NCBI RefSeq assembly: GCF_014836885.1
Contig: NZ_JACSPY010000003.1
Coordinates: 124,001-188,000 of the forward strand
From: Brevibacterium gallinarum
GTDB lineage: Bacteria > Actinomycetota > Actinomycetes > Actinomycetales > Brevibacteriaceae
Direction of reading: 5' to 3'
Length of the DNA: 64,000 bases
Shown here: positions 18,354-27,491 of the stretch, in pieces
Layout: each line of letters opens with the position of its first letter
Position numbering within the stretch: the first letter of the stretch is position 1
Made by a program: the position numbers and the translations under genes
Notes under the pieces: model-generated
Databases searched by the model: none
Told to the model about the DNA's origin: nothing
The model's input: the letters and a program-made list of their open reading frames with translations, nothing else

Positions 18354-19660
18354 GGCCGGCCCAGTGCCCGATACGTCCAGCCGGCCTCACGCCAGACAAC
18401 CGGGTCGAGGACGTTGCGGCCGTCGACGATCGCCTGCTGCCTGACCAGCGCGGCGCTCTCCGCCGGGTCGAGGCTGCGGTACTCCTGCCATTCGGTCAGC
18501 AGCAGCACCGCATCAGCGCCGGTGAGCGCGGTCTTGAGATCGGTTTCGTATTCGAGGTCGGGGAACATCGCCCGGGCATTGTCGACCGCCTGCGGGTCGG
18601 CGACCGTCACGACGGCACCCTGCAGGGCGATGAGACCGGCGACGGCCAGCGCCGGGGAGTCGCGGACGTCGTCGGAGTTCGGCTTGAACGCAGCGCCGAG
18701 GATCGTGATGCGCTTGCCGATGAAGGAACCGTCGACGACTTCCCGGGCGAGGTCGACCATGCGCACGCGGCGGCGCATATTGATGGAGTCGATCTCACGC
18801 AGGAACGCAACGGCCTGATCAGCGCCGAGCTCTCCGGCCCGGGCCATGAAGGCTCGGATGTCCTTGGGCAGGCAGCCGCCGCCGAAGCCGAGGCCGGCGT
18901 TGAGGAATTTGCGCCCGATCCGGTCGTCCATGCCGATCGCGTCAGCGAGCTGGGTGACGTCGGCACCGGCCGCCTCGCAGAGTTCGGCCATGGCGTTGAT
19001 GAAGGAGATCTTCGTGGCCAGGAAGGAGTTCGCAGCGGTCTTGACGAGCTCTGCGGTCGCGTAGTCCATCACCAGGCGCGGGGTGCCGGAATCGACGATC
19101 GAGGCGTATACGTCGTCGAGGACCTCGGTGGCGCGTGCGCCGGCTTCGCCCTCGGGTACGCCGTAGATCAGCCGGTCAGGTGAGACGGTGTCCTCGACAG
19201 CATGCCCTTCTCGCAGGAATTCCGGGTTCCAGGCCAGGGCTGCACCGGTGCCTGTGACCTGTTCGGCCAGCCTGGCGGCGGTGCCGACCGGGACTGTGGA
19301 CTTACCGACGACGAGATCGGTGTCGTTCAGGTGCGGCAGCAGGGCCGCGACAGCGGCGTCGACATACGTCATGTCGGCTGCGAACTCGCCCTTCCGCTGC
19401 GGGGTGCCGACGCAGATGAAGTGCACATCGGCGCCCGCGGCCTCGGCGACGTCGGTGGTGAAGGCGAGGTTGTCGCTGGTCTGCGCCCGGGCGAGCAGGT
19501 CTTCCAGTCCCGGCTCGAAGAAGGGTGCCTCGGCCCGGCGAAGGGAGTCGATCTTGCGTTCGTCGACATCGATGCCGACGACGTCGTGGCCCAGCGATGC
19601 CATGGCCGCAGCGTGAACGGCTCCCAGATATCCACAGCCGATCACCGAGATCTTCGCCAT
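18350..19660 (-). CDS. UDP-glucose/GDP-mannose dehydrogenase family protein
   Basis: 436 residues. Rossmann motif GCGYLGAVHAAAMASLGHDVVG at the N-terminus, KSTVPVGT, NPEFLREGHAVEDTVSPDRLIYG, and catalytic Cys263 in GLGFGGGCLPKD followed by the C-terminal sugar-binding domain (LGAAFKPNSDDVRDSPAL). The most likely reaction is NAD-dependent two-step oxidation of UDP-glucose to UDP-glucuronate for envelope polysaccharide. GDP-mannose or UDP-N-acetyl sugars cannot be excluded. Coupled with degV by a 4-nt overlap. Confidence 0.92.
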   Translation of the reverse strand: MAKISVIGCGYLGAVHAAAMASLGHDVVGIDVDERKIDSLRRAEAPFFEPGLEDLLARAQTSDNLAFTTDVAEAAGADVHFICVGTPQRKGEFAADMTYVDAAVAALLPHLNDTDLVVGKSTVPVGTAARLAEQVTGTGAALAWNPEFLREGHAVEDTVSPDRLIYGVPEGEAGARATEVLDDVYASIVDSGTPRLVMDYATAELVKTAANSFLATKISFINAMAELCEAAGADVTQLADAIGMDDRIGRKFLNAGLGFGGGCLPKDIRAFMARAGELGADQAVAFLREIDSINMRRRVRMVDLAREVVDGSFIGKRITILGAAFKPNSDDVRDSPALAVAGLIALQGAVVTVADPQAVDNARAMFPDLEYETDLKTALTGADAVLLLTEWQEYRSLDPAESAALVRQQAIVDGRNVLDPVVWREAGWTYRALGRP

Positions 19661-19793
19661 CGTGGTGTGTTCCTCACTGCTTGTCGCACGACCGGTCAGT
19701 GAACTGGCAGGGTGGCCGCCGTGAGTATGCTGAACCGACCGATCTTCTTCCGTTCACAGCATAGATGTTCCCCGTCTGAAAGCAGGAATTCGA

Positions 19794-19799
19794 TACCCT
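19794..19799 (+). promoter_or_regulatory. Predicted -10 box, leaderless promoter of the 227-residue membrane protein
   Basis: TACCCT ends 6 nt before the GTG at 19806. Confidence 0.55.
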
Positions 19800-19805
19800 G
19801 GAGCG

Positions 19806-20489
19806 GTGAAGCGATTCGGTGATTTCCTCCTCAATACGCCCGCCGCCGCTGCGGCCGCCGGCGTGCTCGTCATCAGCCTGGTGCTGTTCCTCATTCCGCC
19901 CCTGCACAGCGCGGCCTGGGTGATCGGGATTGTGACCGTCCTCCTGGTGGCCGTCTGCCTGCTGTTCATCGGGGTCAAGTGGTGGCAGGACCAGCAGCGC
20001 ATCGACCGGCTCAACGCCGAGATCGCCGACGCTTCGAAGACCTTCGCTTCGGTCGGGCTGAGCCCAATCGAAGAGGACGAGGACGAAGCTGCTGACACGA
20101 CGCGGGCCAAGCGAGTCCTGGAGCTGTTCCCCAAGGATGCCGGACTCGTGCAGCATATGCGGCTGGCCAACGGATTCAGCACCCTCGACCCGCAGCTGAT
20201 GGAGCCGCTGCGCACGTTCCTCGACGAGTTCAAGAAGACCAGCTTTGAACAGCAGAGCATGCACGCCGCATTCATGGACGTCTACCGCGCCGGCAAGAGC
20301 TTCGACTCATGGGTGGCCGAGGAGACCTACATTCCCGACGCCGCACTGGAGATCAAGCCCGGCGACATCCGCGAAGGCGGCTGGCACGAGTTCAGCGCCG
20401 CCCGCGATGCAGGCGAACAGAGCATGGACGCGTTCCTCAACAGCCTGCGCGATTTCGAGCGCACAGCGCTGGAGACCCGCACCGTGTGA
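19806..20489 (+). CDS. Predicted two-helix membrane protein, function unknown
   Basis: 227 residues. Two hydrophobic helices at about 12-33 and 39-60, then an Asp/Glu-rich linker (SPIEEDEDEAAD) and a helical cytoplasmic domain ending in ERTALETRTV. I do not recognise the family. The third-position G/C pattern and clean frame support it as a real gene. It is divergent from the sugar-nucleotide dehydrogenase and convergent with nadE, whose stop lies 25 nt away. The C-terminal coding sequence is duplicated just after the stop codon. Confidence 0.75.
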   Translation: MKRFGDFLLNTPAAAAAAGVLVISLVLFLIPPLHSAAWVIGIVTVLLVAVCLLFIGVKWWQDQQRIDRLNAEIADASKTFASVGLSPIEEDEDEAADTTRAKRVLELFPKDAGLVQHMRLANGFSTLDPQLMEPLRTFLDEFKKTSFEQQSMHAAFMDVYRAGKSFDSWVAEETYIPDAALEIKPGDIREGGWHEFSAARDAGEQSMDAFLNSLRDFERTALETRTV

Positions 20490-20513
20490 GGCTTGAGACC
20501 CGCACCGTGTGAG
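20472..20513 (+). repeat. 19-nt direct duplication of the gene end
   Basis: The last five codons plus stop region (20472-20490) recur exactly at 20495-20513 with a 4-nt spacer, giving a 23-nt period. The second copy abuts the nadE stop codon. It looks like a recent slippage duplication. Confidence 0.8.
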
Positions 20514-21341
20514 TCAGTGGCGGATCCACCAGCCGTCTGCCGGGGCGACCGGCATCCGGCGCTTGTGCTCGCTGGCCAGGAACAGGTCCTCGATCCGCTC
20601 AGCTGCCGCCGGGGAGACCTCCCGGCCTTCGAGGTAGGCGTCGATGTCGGCGTAGCTGACACCGAGCGCATCCTCGTCGGTGCTGCCCGGGGTCTCATCG
20701 AGCAGGTCGGCGGTCGGGACCTTCTGCCACAGCCGCTCCGGGGCTTCGAGGTGCTGCAGCAGAGCCGCTCCCTGCCCCTTCGTCAGCCCGGTCAGCGGGG
20801 TGACGTCAGCGGCACCGTCGCCGAATTTCGTGAAGAAGCCGGTGACCGCCTCGGCGGCATGATCGGTGCCGAGGACGAGACTGGAGCGCTGCGCGGCGAT
20901 CGCGTACTGCACGAGCATCCGCTGGCGGGCTTTGACATTGCCCTTGTTGAAGTCGGTCATCGCCTTACCGGCAGCCGCATTGAAGGCCTCGACGGTGGCG
21001 TCGACGGCGCCGGCGATGTCGACTGTCAGTGACACGTCGGGACGAATGAACTCCATGGCGGCCTGTGCGTCCTCTTCGTCGTGCTGCACCCGGTAGGGCA
21101 GGCGGACGGCGCAGAACGTCGCGTCCACTCCCCTGCGGCGCAGCTGCTCAGCGGCCAGTTGGGCGAGCCTGCCGGCCAGCGTCGAATCCTGGCCGCCGGA
21201 GATGCCGAGCACGAATCCCTTCGTCGCCGTCGATAGGCAGTAGTCGACGAGGAACTGCACGCGGGTCCCGATCTCGGTCGCCGGGTCGATGACCGGGCTG
21301 ACCTTGAGAGTCGACCGGATCCGTTCGGACAGTGCGCTCAT
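20514..21341 (-). CDS. nadE: Ammonia-dependent NAD+ synthetase
   Basis: 275 residues from the ATG at 21341, preceded by AAAGGGA. The PP-loop [16 protein letters not shown] binds [37 protein letters not shown] is the diagnostic NadE core. There is no N-terminal nitrilase (glutaminase) domain, so it uses ammonia like the Escherichia coli enzyme of the same length. It converts deamido-NAD to NAD. It lies 49 nt downstream of leuS. Confidence 0.96.
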   Translation of the reverse strand: MSALSERIRSTLKVSPVIDPATEIGTRVQFLVDYCLSTATKGFVLGISGGQDSTLAGRLAQLAAEQLRRRGVDATFCAVRLPYRVQHDEEDAQAAMEFIRPDVSLTVDIAGAVDATVEAFNAAAGKAMTDFNKGNVKARQRMLVQYAIAAQRSSLVLGTDHAAEAVTGFFTKFGDGAADVTPLTGLTKGQGAALLQHLEAPERLWQKVPTADLLDETPGSTDEDALGVSYADIDAYLEGREVSPAAAERIEDLFLASEHKRRMPVAPADGWWIRH

Positions 21342-21390
21342 GGGTTCCCTTTCCAGCCGGTGCCGGGCACCAGCTCGATCAGCGTCTCGC

Positions 21391-24267
21391 TCAGTTGTCC
21401 GGGACGATGTTGACAAGCTTCGGTGCACGCACGATGACCTTGCGCACGCCGGCCCCGGCCAGCGTCCGCTTGGCACCGTTGGACTCCAGTGCCAGCTTCT
21501 CCAGCTCTTCGGCTGAGATATCGGGCGAGACCTCGAGCCGGTCGCGGACCTTGCCCTTGATCTGCACGACGCAGGTCACAGTGTCCTGGCCGAGGTACTG
21601 CTCGTCGGCGACCGGGAACGGCTCATAGGTGATGGTCTCGGTGTGGCCGAGGCGCTCCCAGATCTCCTCCGCGATGTGCGGGGCCAGCGGGGACAGCATG
21701 ATCGTCAGCGGTTCGATCACCGCCCGCGGGCTCACGCCCTGCTTCGTCAGATGGTTCGTCAGCACGATGAGCTTGGCGACAGCGGTGTTGAACCGCATGT
21801 CCTCCATGTCGTCGCGCACACCGGCGATCGTCGTGTGCAGCACGCGCAGCGTCTCACGGTCCGCAGCGTCGTCGACGACGGCGAGCTCGCCGGTGGTCTC
21901 GTCGACGATGAGGCGCCACACGCGCTGCAGGAACCGCTGCGAGCCGACTACGGCACGGGTCTCCCAGGCGCGGGAGAGCTCGAGCGGGCCCATCGACATC
22001 TCGTAGAGCCGGAAGGTGTCGGCACCGTAGGCATCGTAGATGTCATCGGGGCTGACGGAGTTCTTCAGCGATTTGCCGATCTTGCCGTACTCGCGGTTGA
22101 CCTCTTCGCCGGCATACCAGTAGGTGGCAGTACCGGAGTCGTCGAGTCGCTCTTCGACCTCTTCGGCGGGCACGTAGACGCCGCGCGAGTCGGTGTAGGC
22201 GTAGGCCTGGATGTAGCCCTGGTTGATGAGCTTGTGGAAGGGCTCATAGGAGCTCAGGTGCCCGAGGTCGTGGAGCACCTTGTGCCAGAAGCGCGAGTAC
22301 AGCAGATGCAGGACCGCGTGCTCGACTCCGCCCACGTAGAGATCTGCACCGCCGGAGACGGCATTCTCTCGCGGGCCCAGCCAGTACTCCTCGTTCGCCG
22401 GGTCGATGAGCTGCTCTTCATTCGTGGGGTCGGCGTAGCGCAGCTGGTACCACGAGGAGCCGGCCCAGTTGGGCATCGTGGAGGTCTCGCGGCGATAGGT
22501 CTTCGGCCCGTCCCCGAGGTCGAGGGTGACATTGACCCAGTCGGTGTTGCGGCCCAGCGGCGGCTCGGGCTTCGAGTCGACGTCATCGCTGTCGAAGGTG
22601 CGCGGCGAGAAGTCAGGGACCTCGGGCAGGGTCACCGGCAGCTGCTCGGCCGGCAGCGGGATCGGGGTGCCGGCTTCGTCGTAGACGACCGGGAACGGCT
22701 CGCCCCAGTAGCGCTGGCGGCTGAACAGCCAGTCGCGCAGCCGGTACTGCGTGGTCGCCTCGGCCAGACCGCGTTCGGCCAGCCAGGAGATGACAGCGTC
22801 CTTGGCCTCGCCGACGCCGGCGCCGTTGATGTCGATCTCGTCGTTGGCGGAGTTGATCTTCACACCCTCGCCGGTGAATGGCTGGTCCTCGTCGTGGTCG
22901 TCTGCCGGCTGGACGGTGCGGATGTAGGGCAGTTCGAAGGTCTTGGCGAAGTCCCAGTCGCGGACATCCTCGGCAGGCACGCCCATGATCGCGCCGGTGC
23001 CGTAGCCCATGAGGACGTAGTCGGCGACGAAGACCGGGATGTCCTCGCCGGTGGCGGGGTTGGCCACCCAGGTGCCGGTGAACACGCCGGTCTTGTCCTT
23101 GTTCTCCTGCCGCTGCACCGAGGTCATGGCCGCCGCCTGTCGCTGGTAGGCGGCGATCGCCTCGGCTGGGGTGCTGCCCTCACCGCGCCACGCTGCGGGA
23201 ACAGAGTCGTCCCAGGATTCGATGGTGACGGCCTCGACGAGCGGATGCTCGGGGCTGAGCACGAGGTAGGTGGCGCCGAAGATCGTGTCAGGGCGGGTGG
23301 TGTAGACGTCGATGCTGATGTCGTCTCGGACTGGGAAGGTGATCTGTGCACCGGTCGAGCGGCCGATCCAGTTGCGCTGCATGGCCTTGACCGCCTCGGG
23401 CCATTCGACGGTGTCGAGATCGTCGATGAGGCGGTCAGCGTAGGCGGTGATACGCATGTTCCACTGCCGCAGGCGGCGGGTGAAGACCGGGAAGTTGCCG
23501 CGTTCGGAGCGGCCTTCTGCGGTGACTTCCTCATTGGCCAGCACGGTGCCCAGGCCGGGGCACCAGTTGACCGGGGAATCCGACAGGTAGGCCAGACGGT
23601 GGTTCTGCAGCACGTCCTCGCGTTCGGCAGCGGAGAGCTGTGCCCACGGGGTGCCGGTTCCGGTGTCACGGCCGGCCTCGAACTGGGCGATGAGCTCGCT
23701 GATCGGGCGGGCGGCACCGCGCCCGCCTCCGGCCTCGGGGTCGTACCAGGAGTTGAAGATCTGCAGGAAGACCCACTGCGTCCACTTGACGAAATCGTCG
23801 TCGATCGTGGCGAACGAACGGCGGGCATCGTGGCCGAGGCCCAGCCGGCGCAGCTGTCGCCGGTACGTTGCGATGTTCTCCTCGGTGGTGTCCTTCGGGT
23901 GCGCTCCGGTCTGCACCGCGAACTGCTCGGCTGGCAGGCCGAAGGCGTCGTAGCCGAGGGCGTGCATGACGTTCATGCCGTTCATCCGCTGGAAGCGGGC
24001 GTAGACGTCGGTGGCGATGTAACCCAGCGGGTGCCCGACGTGCAGGCCCTTGCCCGAGGGGTAGGGGAACATGTCCATGATGTAGGCGGTCTCGCTGCCT
24101 TCGGCGGTGGCGCCGCGGCGCGTGCTGGCCAGATCGCCGACGGGGTTCGGCGCGGCGAAGGTCTCCTCGGCTTCCCAGCGGTCCTGCCACTTCGCCTCGA
24201 GCTGACCGGCGAGCTCCGCATCGTAGCGGTAGTCGACGGTGTTCGAGCGCGAATCGGAGGTGCTCAT
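21391..24267 (-). CDS. leuS: Leucine--tRNA ligase
   Basis: 958 residues. HIGH-type signature [17 protein letters not shown] near residue 70, a complete CP1 editing domain (around [22 protein letters not shown]), the zinc/leucine-specific region and the KMSKS-type loop [13 protein letters not shown]. It charges tRNA-Leu and edits mischarged products. AAAGG precedes the ATG, and a TAGAAT at 24322-24327 on the minus strand is the likely -10, with a leader of about 48 nt, too short for a T-box. Confidence 0.97.
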   Translation of the reverse strand: MSTSDSRSNTVDYRYDAELAGQLEAKWQDRWEAEETFAAPNPVGDLASTRRGATAEGSETAYIMDMFPYPSGKGLHVGHPLGYIATDVYARFQRMNGMNVMHALGYDAFGLPAEQFAVQTGAHPKDTTEENIATYRRQLRRLGLGHDARRSFATIDDDFVKWTQWVFLQIFNSWYDPEAGGGRGAARPISELIAQFEAGRDTGTGTPWAQLSAAEREDVLQNHRLAYLSDSPVNWCPGLGTVLANEEVTAEGRSERGNFPVFTRRLRQWNMRITAYADRLIDDLDTVEWPEAVKAMQRNWIGRSTGAQITFPVRDDISIDVYTTRPDTIFGATYLVLSPEHPLVEAVTIESWDDSVPAAWRGEGSTPAEAIAAYQRQAAAMTSVQRQENKDKTGVFTGTWVANPATGEDIPVFVADYVLMGYGTGAIMGVPAEDVRDWDFAKTFELPYIRTVQPADDHDEDQPFTGEGVKINSANDEIDINGAGVGEAKDAVISWLAERGLAEATTQYRLRDWLFSRQRYWGEPFPVVYDEAGTPIPLPAEQLPVTLPEVPDFSPRTFDSDDVDSKPEPPLGRNTDWVNVTLDLGDGPKTYRRETSTMPNWAGSSWYQLRYADPTNEEQLIDPANEEYWLGPRENAVSGGADLYVGGVEHAVLHLLYSRFWHKVLHDLGHLSSYEPFHKLINQGYIQAYAYTDSRGVYVPAEEVEERLDDSGTATYWYAGEEVNREYGKIGKSLKNSVSPDDIYDAYGADTFRLYEMSMGPLELSRAWETRAVVGSQRFLQRVWRLIVDETTGELAVVDDAADRETLRVLHTTIAGVRDDMEDMRFNTAVAKLIVLTNHLTKQGVSPRAVIEPLTIMLSPLAPHIAEEIWERLGHTETITYEPFPVADEQYLGQDTVTCVVQIKGKVRDRLEVSPDISAEELEKLALESNGAKRTLAGAGVRKVIVRAPKLVNIVPDN

Positions 24268-24321
24268 GGATGTGCCTTTCGGAGTTCGGGTGCAGGTCGG
24301 CGCCAGCGGCGCAATGCAAGC

Positions 24322-24327
24322 ATTCTA
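24322..24327 (-). promoter_or_regulatory. Predicted -10 box of leuS
   Basis: TAGAAT on the minus strand, 54 nt upstream of the leuS ATG. Confidence 0.5.
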
Positions 24328-24423
24328 CGTGCGTGCCGCACCCGGTGCCACACGGTCCCAGCACCGCTCTCCGGCGGCTTCGAGCCATCCATCGCAGAGG
24401 AGTGCTCCAGGACACATGCGTGA

Positions 24424-24429
24424 TAGTTT
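24424..24429 (+). promoter_or_regulatory. Predicted -10 box of the fadD gene
   Basis: TAGTTT; +1 would be near 24436, directly before an inverted repeat and 68 nt before the start codon. Confidence 0.45.
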
Positions 24430-24438
24430 TGAGGCTGA

Positions 24439-24465
24439 GATCGGCGCTGAGAGCTCACGCCGATC
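24439..24465 (+). promoter_or_regulatory. Inverted repeat in the fadD 5' leader
   Basis: GATCGGCG, 11 nt, CGCCGATC: a perfect 8-bp inverted repeat at the predicted transcription start of the acyl-CoA ligase gene. It could be a repressor operator or an mRNA hairpin upstream of the AAGGAG ribosome-binding site. Confidence 0.5.
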
Positions 24466-24503
24466 ATGCCTCTGCAGCAAAGCGCCCTAAGGAGATGTGC
24501 CCA

Positions 24504-26336
24504 ATGGCCGAGACCATGATGCAGTCCGTCACCCCGGTGAGTGGATTCGAGTTCGATCCGGAACCGAACCTTCCGGCCACGCTCATCACCCGGGCAGCGC
24601 GGGACCCGCATGGCATCGCGCTGTCGCGGCAGCAGAACGGCGAGTGGATCGACGTCACCGCGCGGGCCTTCCTCCACCAGGTCGAAGCGCTGGCCAAGGG
24701 ACTCATCGCCGCGGGTGTGCAGCCGGGCCAGCGGGTCGGCATCTTCGGCTCGACCGCATACGAGTGGACCCTGGCCGACTACGCGATCTGGTTCGCCGGC
24801 GGCGTCACCGTCCCCTTCTACGACACCTCGTCTCGTGACCAGCTGGCCTGGATGCTCGAGGACGCCGAGGTGTTCTGCGGCTTCGTGCAGTCCGAAGACC
24901 ACGCACAGCGCATCCGCGAGGCCTTCGGCGATGTCGAGGCGCTCGCCGATCGCGAGCCGACGATCTGGATCTGGACCGAAGACGGCATCGCCGGCCTGCT
25001 GCGCGACGGTGCGGACATCAGCGATGAGGAGCTCAAGGAGCGCAGCAGCTACGCAACCCAGGACGATGTCGCCACCCTCATCTACACCTCGGGAACCACC
25101 GGCCGTTCGAAGGGCTGCGTGCTCACCCACGGCAACTTCGTGCTCACCTCCCAGGCCGTCATCCATCAGGCCGGAGAGATCATCAGGCCCGGCGCCCGCT
25201 GCCTGCTGTTCCTGCCGCTGGCCCATGTGCTCGCCCGCTTCATCCAGGTCGTCACCATCCAGGGTGACGGCACGCTGGCCCACGAGGGCGATCTCAAGAA
25301 GCTCACCGACGCACTCGGCAGCTTCCGGCCGACCTTCATCCTCGGTGTGCCGCGCGTGTTCGAGAAGGTCTTCAACGCCGCCCTGTCGAAAGCCGAAGCC
25401 GGCGGCAAGCAGAAGATCTTCCGCGCCGCCGAGGCGGTGGCCGTGCGCTACTCCCAGGCCCTCGACGCCGGCCGGGTGCCGCTGACGCTGCGCGCCCAGC
25501 ATGCGCTGTTCGACAAGCTCGTGTACTCGAAGCTACGCGAGGTCATGGGCGGCCAGGTCACGCACGCGATCTCCGGCGGCGGGCCGCTGGGTGAGCATCT
25601 CGGCCACTTCTTCCGCGGCGTCGGCCTCATCGTGCTCGAAGGCTACGGCCTGACCGAGACCACCGCCCCGGTGACGGTCAACATCCCGGCGAAGTCGAAG
25701 ATCGGCACCGTCGGCGTGCCGCTGCCCGGCTGCGCGGTGGCCATCGCCCCCGACGGCGAGGTCCTCGCCAAGGGCGTGTGCGTCTTCCGCGAGTACTGGA
25801 AGAACCCTGAGGCCACCGAGAAGGACTTCATGGACGGCTGGTTCGCCACCGGTGACATCGGCGACCTCGATGAGGACGGCTACCTGCGCATCACCGGCCG
25901 GAAGAAGGAGCTCATCGTCACCTCGTCGGGCAAGAACGTCGCACCGGCCCCGATCGAGGACGCGCTGCGCCGCCACATGCTCATCCACCAGCCGGTGCTC
26001 ATCGGCGACAACCGCAACTTCATCTCAGCGCTCGTCTTCCTCGATCCGGAGATGCTGCCGACCTGGCTGGAGAACCACAGCCTGCCGAAGATGGACCTCG
26101 AAGAGGCCTCAGCGCACCCAGACGTCCACGCCGCGATCGAGAAGGCCGTCGAACGCGTCAACCGGAAGGTCTCGAAGGCTGAGAGCATCCGCGCATTCCG
26201 CATCGTCCCAGCCGAGCTGACCGAGCAGAACGGCTACCTGTCGGCCAAGCAGTCGGTCAAGCGCCACCTCATCGACCAGGACTTCGCTGACGTCATCGAC
26301 GACATCTACGCGTCGTCGAACGGCCAGAGTCACTGA
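24504..26336 (+). CDS. Long-chain acyl-CoA synthetase (FadD15-type AMP-binding protein)
   Basis: 610 residues from ATG 24504, with AAGGAG 9 nt upstream. ATP/AMP motif LIYTSGTTGRSKGCVLTHGN at about 195-214, GGGPLGEHLGHFFRGVGLIVLEGYGLTETTAPV in the core, and the A8 hinge DGWFATGDIGDLDEDGYLRITGRKKELIVTSSGKNVAP. It activates fatty acids to acyl-adenylates and then acyl-CoA. The layout matches the actinobacterial FadD15 group of about 600 residues. It stands alone and is followed by a good terminator. Confidence 0.93.
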   Translation: MAETMMQSVTPVSGFEFDPEPNLPATLITRAARDPHGIALSRQQNGEWIDVTARAFLHQVEALAKGLIAAGVQPGQRVGIFGSTAYEWTLADYAIWFAGGVTVPFYDTSSRDQLAWMLEDAEVFCGFVQSEDHAQRIREAFGDVEALADREPTIWIWTEDGIAGLLRDGADISDEELKERSSYATQDDVATLIYTSGTTGRSKGCVLTHGNFVLTSQAVIHQAGEIIRPGARCLLFLPLAHVLARFIQVVTIQGDGTLAHEGDLKKLTDALGSFRPTFILGVPRVFEKVFNAALSKAEAGGKQKIFRAAEAVAVRYSQALDAGRVPLTLRAQHALFDKLVYSKLREVMGGQVTHAISGGGPLGEHLGHFFRGVGLIVLEGYGLTETTAPVTVNIPAKSKIGTVGVPLPGCAVAIAPDGEVLAKGVCVFREYWKNPEATEKDFMDGWFATGDIGDLDEDGYLRITGRKKELIVTSSGKNVAPAPIEDALRRHMLIHQPVLIGDNRNFISALVFLDPEMLPTWLENHSLPKMDLEEASAHPDVHAAIEKAVERVNRKVSKAESIRAFRIVPAELTEQNGYLSAKQSVKRHLIDQDFADVIDDIYASSNGQSH

Positions 26337-26378
26337 CTGTCGCACCGGCGGCGCGCATCCGAATGCGCCCGCTGTCAG

Positions 26379-26412
26379 GGGCGGCTGCATCCCACCGATG
26401 CAGCCGCCCTTT
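26379..26412 (+). terminator. Rho-independent terminator of the fadD gene
   Basis: A 12-bp perfect stem (GGGCGGCTGCAT/ATGCAGCCGCCC), 7-nt loop, then TTT. The T run is shared with the -10 box of the following ppk2 gene. Confidence 0.8.
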
Positions 26413-26417
26413 AGAAT
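26412..26417 (+). promoter_or_regulatory. Predicted -10 box, leaderless promoter of ppk2
   Basis: TAGAAT ends 6 nt before the ATG at 26424; its first T is the last T of the fadD terminator tract. Confidence 0.65.
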
Positions 26418-26423
26418 GTCCAT

Positions 26424-27413
26424 ATGAGTGATGATCGCAGCACAGGGACGAAGGCATCCGGCTCTGCAGCCGCCAACGGCAGCACGGAGGATTTCGAGCT
26501 CACTCCTGAGGGTGTTCCCGATTTCGCCAACGAGATCGATGAGATCCGCGAGCTGTCGAAGAAGCTCAAGTCCCGCTCAAGCGACTCTGAGGCCTGGAAG
26601 CACGGCTACCCGTATGACCAGAAGCTCTCCCGGCGCCGCTATGAGCGTGAGAAGCGCCAGCTGCAGATCGAGCTGCTGAAGATGCAGACGTGGGTGCGGG
26701 AGACGAAGCAGAAGATCGTCATCATCTTCGAAGGCCGCGATGCCGCTGGCAAGGGCGGGGCGATCAAGCGCTTCACCGAACACCTGAATCCGCGCGGCGC
26801 ACGCGTCGTCGCCCTGGAGAAGCCCACCGAGCGTGAGACGACTCAGTGGTTCTTCCAGCGCTACGTCCAGCATCTGCCCGCCGGTGGTGAGATCGTGCTG
26901 TTCGACCGCTCGTGGTACAACCGCGCCGGGGTCGAACGGGTGATGGGCTACTGCACCCCGACGCAGTACCTGGAGTTCACGCGATCCTGCCCGGAGTTCG
27001 AGAACATGCTCGTGCAGTCGGGCACGCACATCATCAAGTTCTGGTTCTCCGTCGGCCGCGAGGAGCAGCTGCACCGGTTCGGCGCGCGCCGGACCGACCC
27101 GATCAAGCAGTGGAAGCTCTCCCCCACCGACCTCGCCAGCCTCGACAAGTGGGATGCCTACACCGAGGCGAAGAACGCGATGTTCTTCTACACCGACACC
27201 CCGGCCGCCCCGTGGACGGTTGTGAAGTCCAACGACAAGAAGCGCGCTCGTCTGGAAGCGATGCGCTTTGTGCTCAACCAATTCGACTACCCGGGCAAGG
27301 ACCAGCGGGTGGCGCGGGCGGCTGATCCGCTCATCGTCGGCTCTCCACGCGACATGTATGACGATGGCGAAACTCCGGCCGACACGTTTCCCACGACCCT
27401 CAGCGGGGACTAA
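26424..27413 (+). CDS. ppk2: Polyphosphate kinase 2 family protein
   Basis: 329 residues. Walker A EGRDAAGKGGAIKRF at about 103-117 and Walker B/lid region VLFDRSWYNRAGVERVMGYC are the PPK2 hallmarks; RRTDPIKQWKLSPTDLASLDKW continues the core. A disordered N-terminus of about 50 residues precedes it. The enzyme transfers phosphate between polyphosphate and nucleotides. The one-domain length and sequence suggest class I (nucleoside diphosphate to triphosphate, or the reverse), but class cannot be fixed by eye. Confidence 0.93.
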   Translation: MSDDRSTGTKASGSAAANGSTEDFELTPEGVPDFANEIDEIRELSKKLKSRSSDSEAWKHGYPYDQKLSRRRYEREKRQLQIELLKMQTWVRETKQKIVIIFEGRDAAGKGGAIKRFTEHLNPRGARVVALEKPTERETTQWFFQRYVQHLPAGGEIVLFDRSWYNRAGVERVMGYCTPTQYLEFTRSCPEFENMLVQSGTHIIKFWFSVGREEQLHRFGARRTDPIKQWKLSPTDLASLDKWDAYTEAKNAMFFYTDTPAAPWTVVKSNDKKRARLEAMRFVLNQFDYPGKDQRVARAADPLIVGSPRDMYDDGETPADTFPTTLSGD

Positions 27414-27491
27414 GCTCATTCACATAGCTCCTCATCAGAGCCGCAGAACCAGGAGCATTGCCGTCAGACAGCCCCTCGAGGAAGCAGTGAT

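Noticed and set aside
21391..24330. T-box or other riboswitch before leuS
   Set aside because: The predicted leader is about 48 nt, too short for a T-box, and no T-box sequence is seen.
21643..24423. 926-codon open frame on the plus strand opposite leuS
   Set aside because: leuS is unambiguous on the minus strand; the plus frame is an open antisense artefact of high G+C content.
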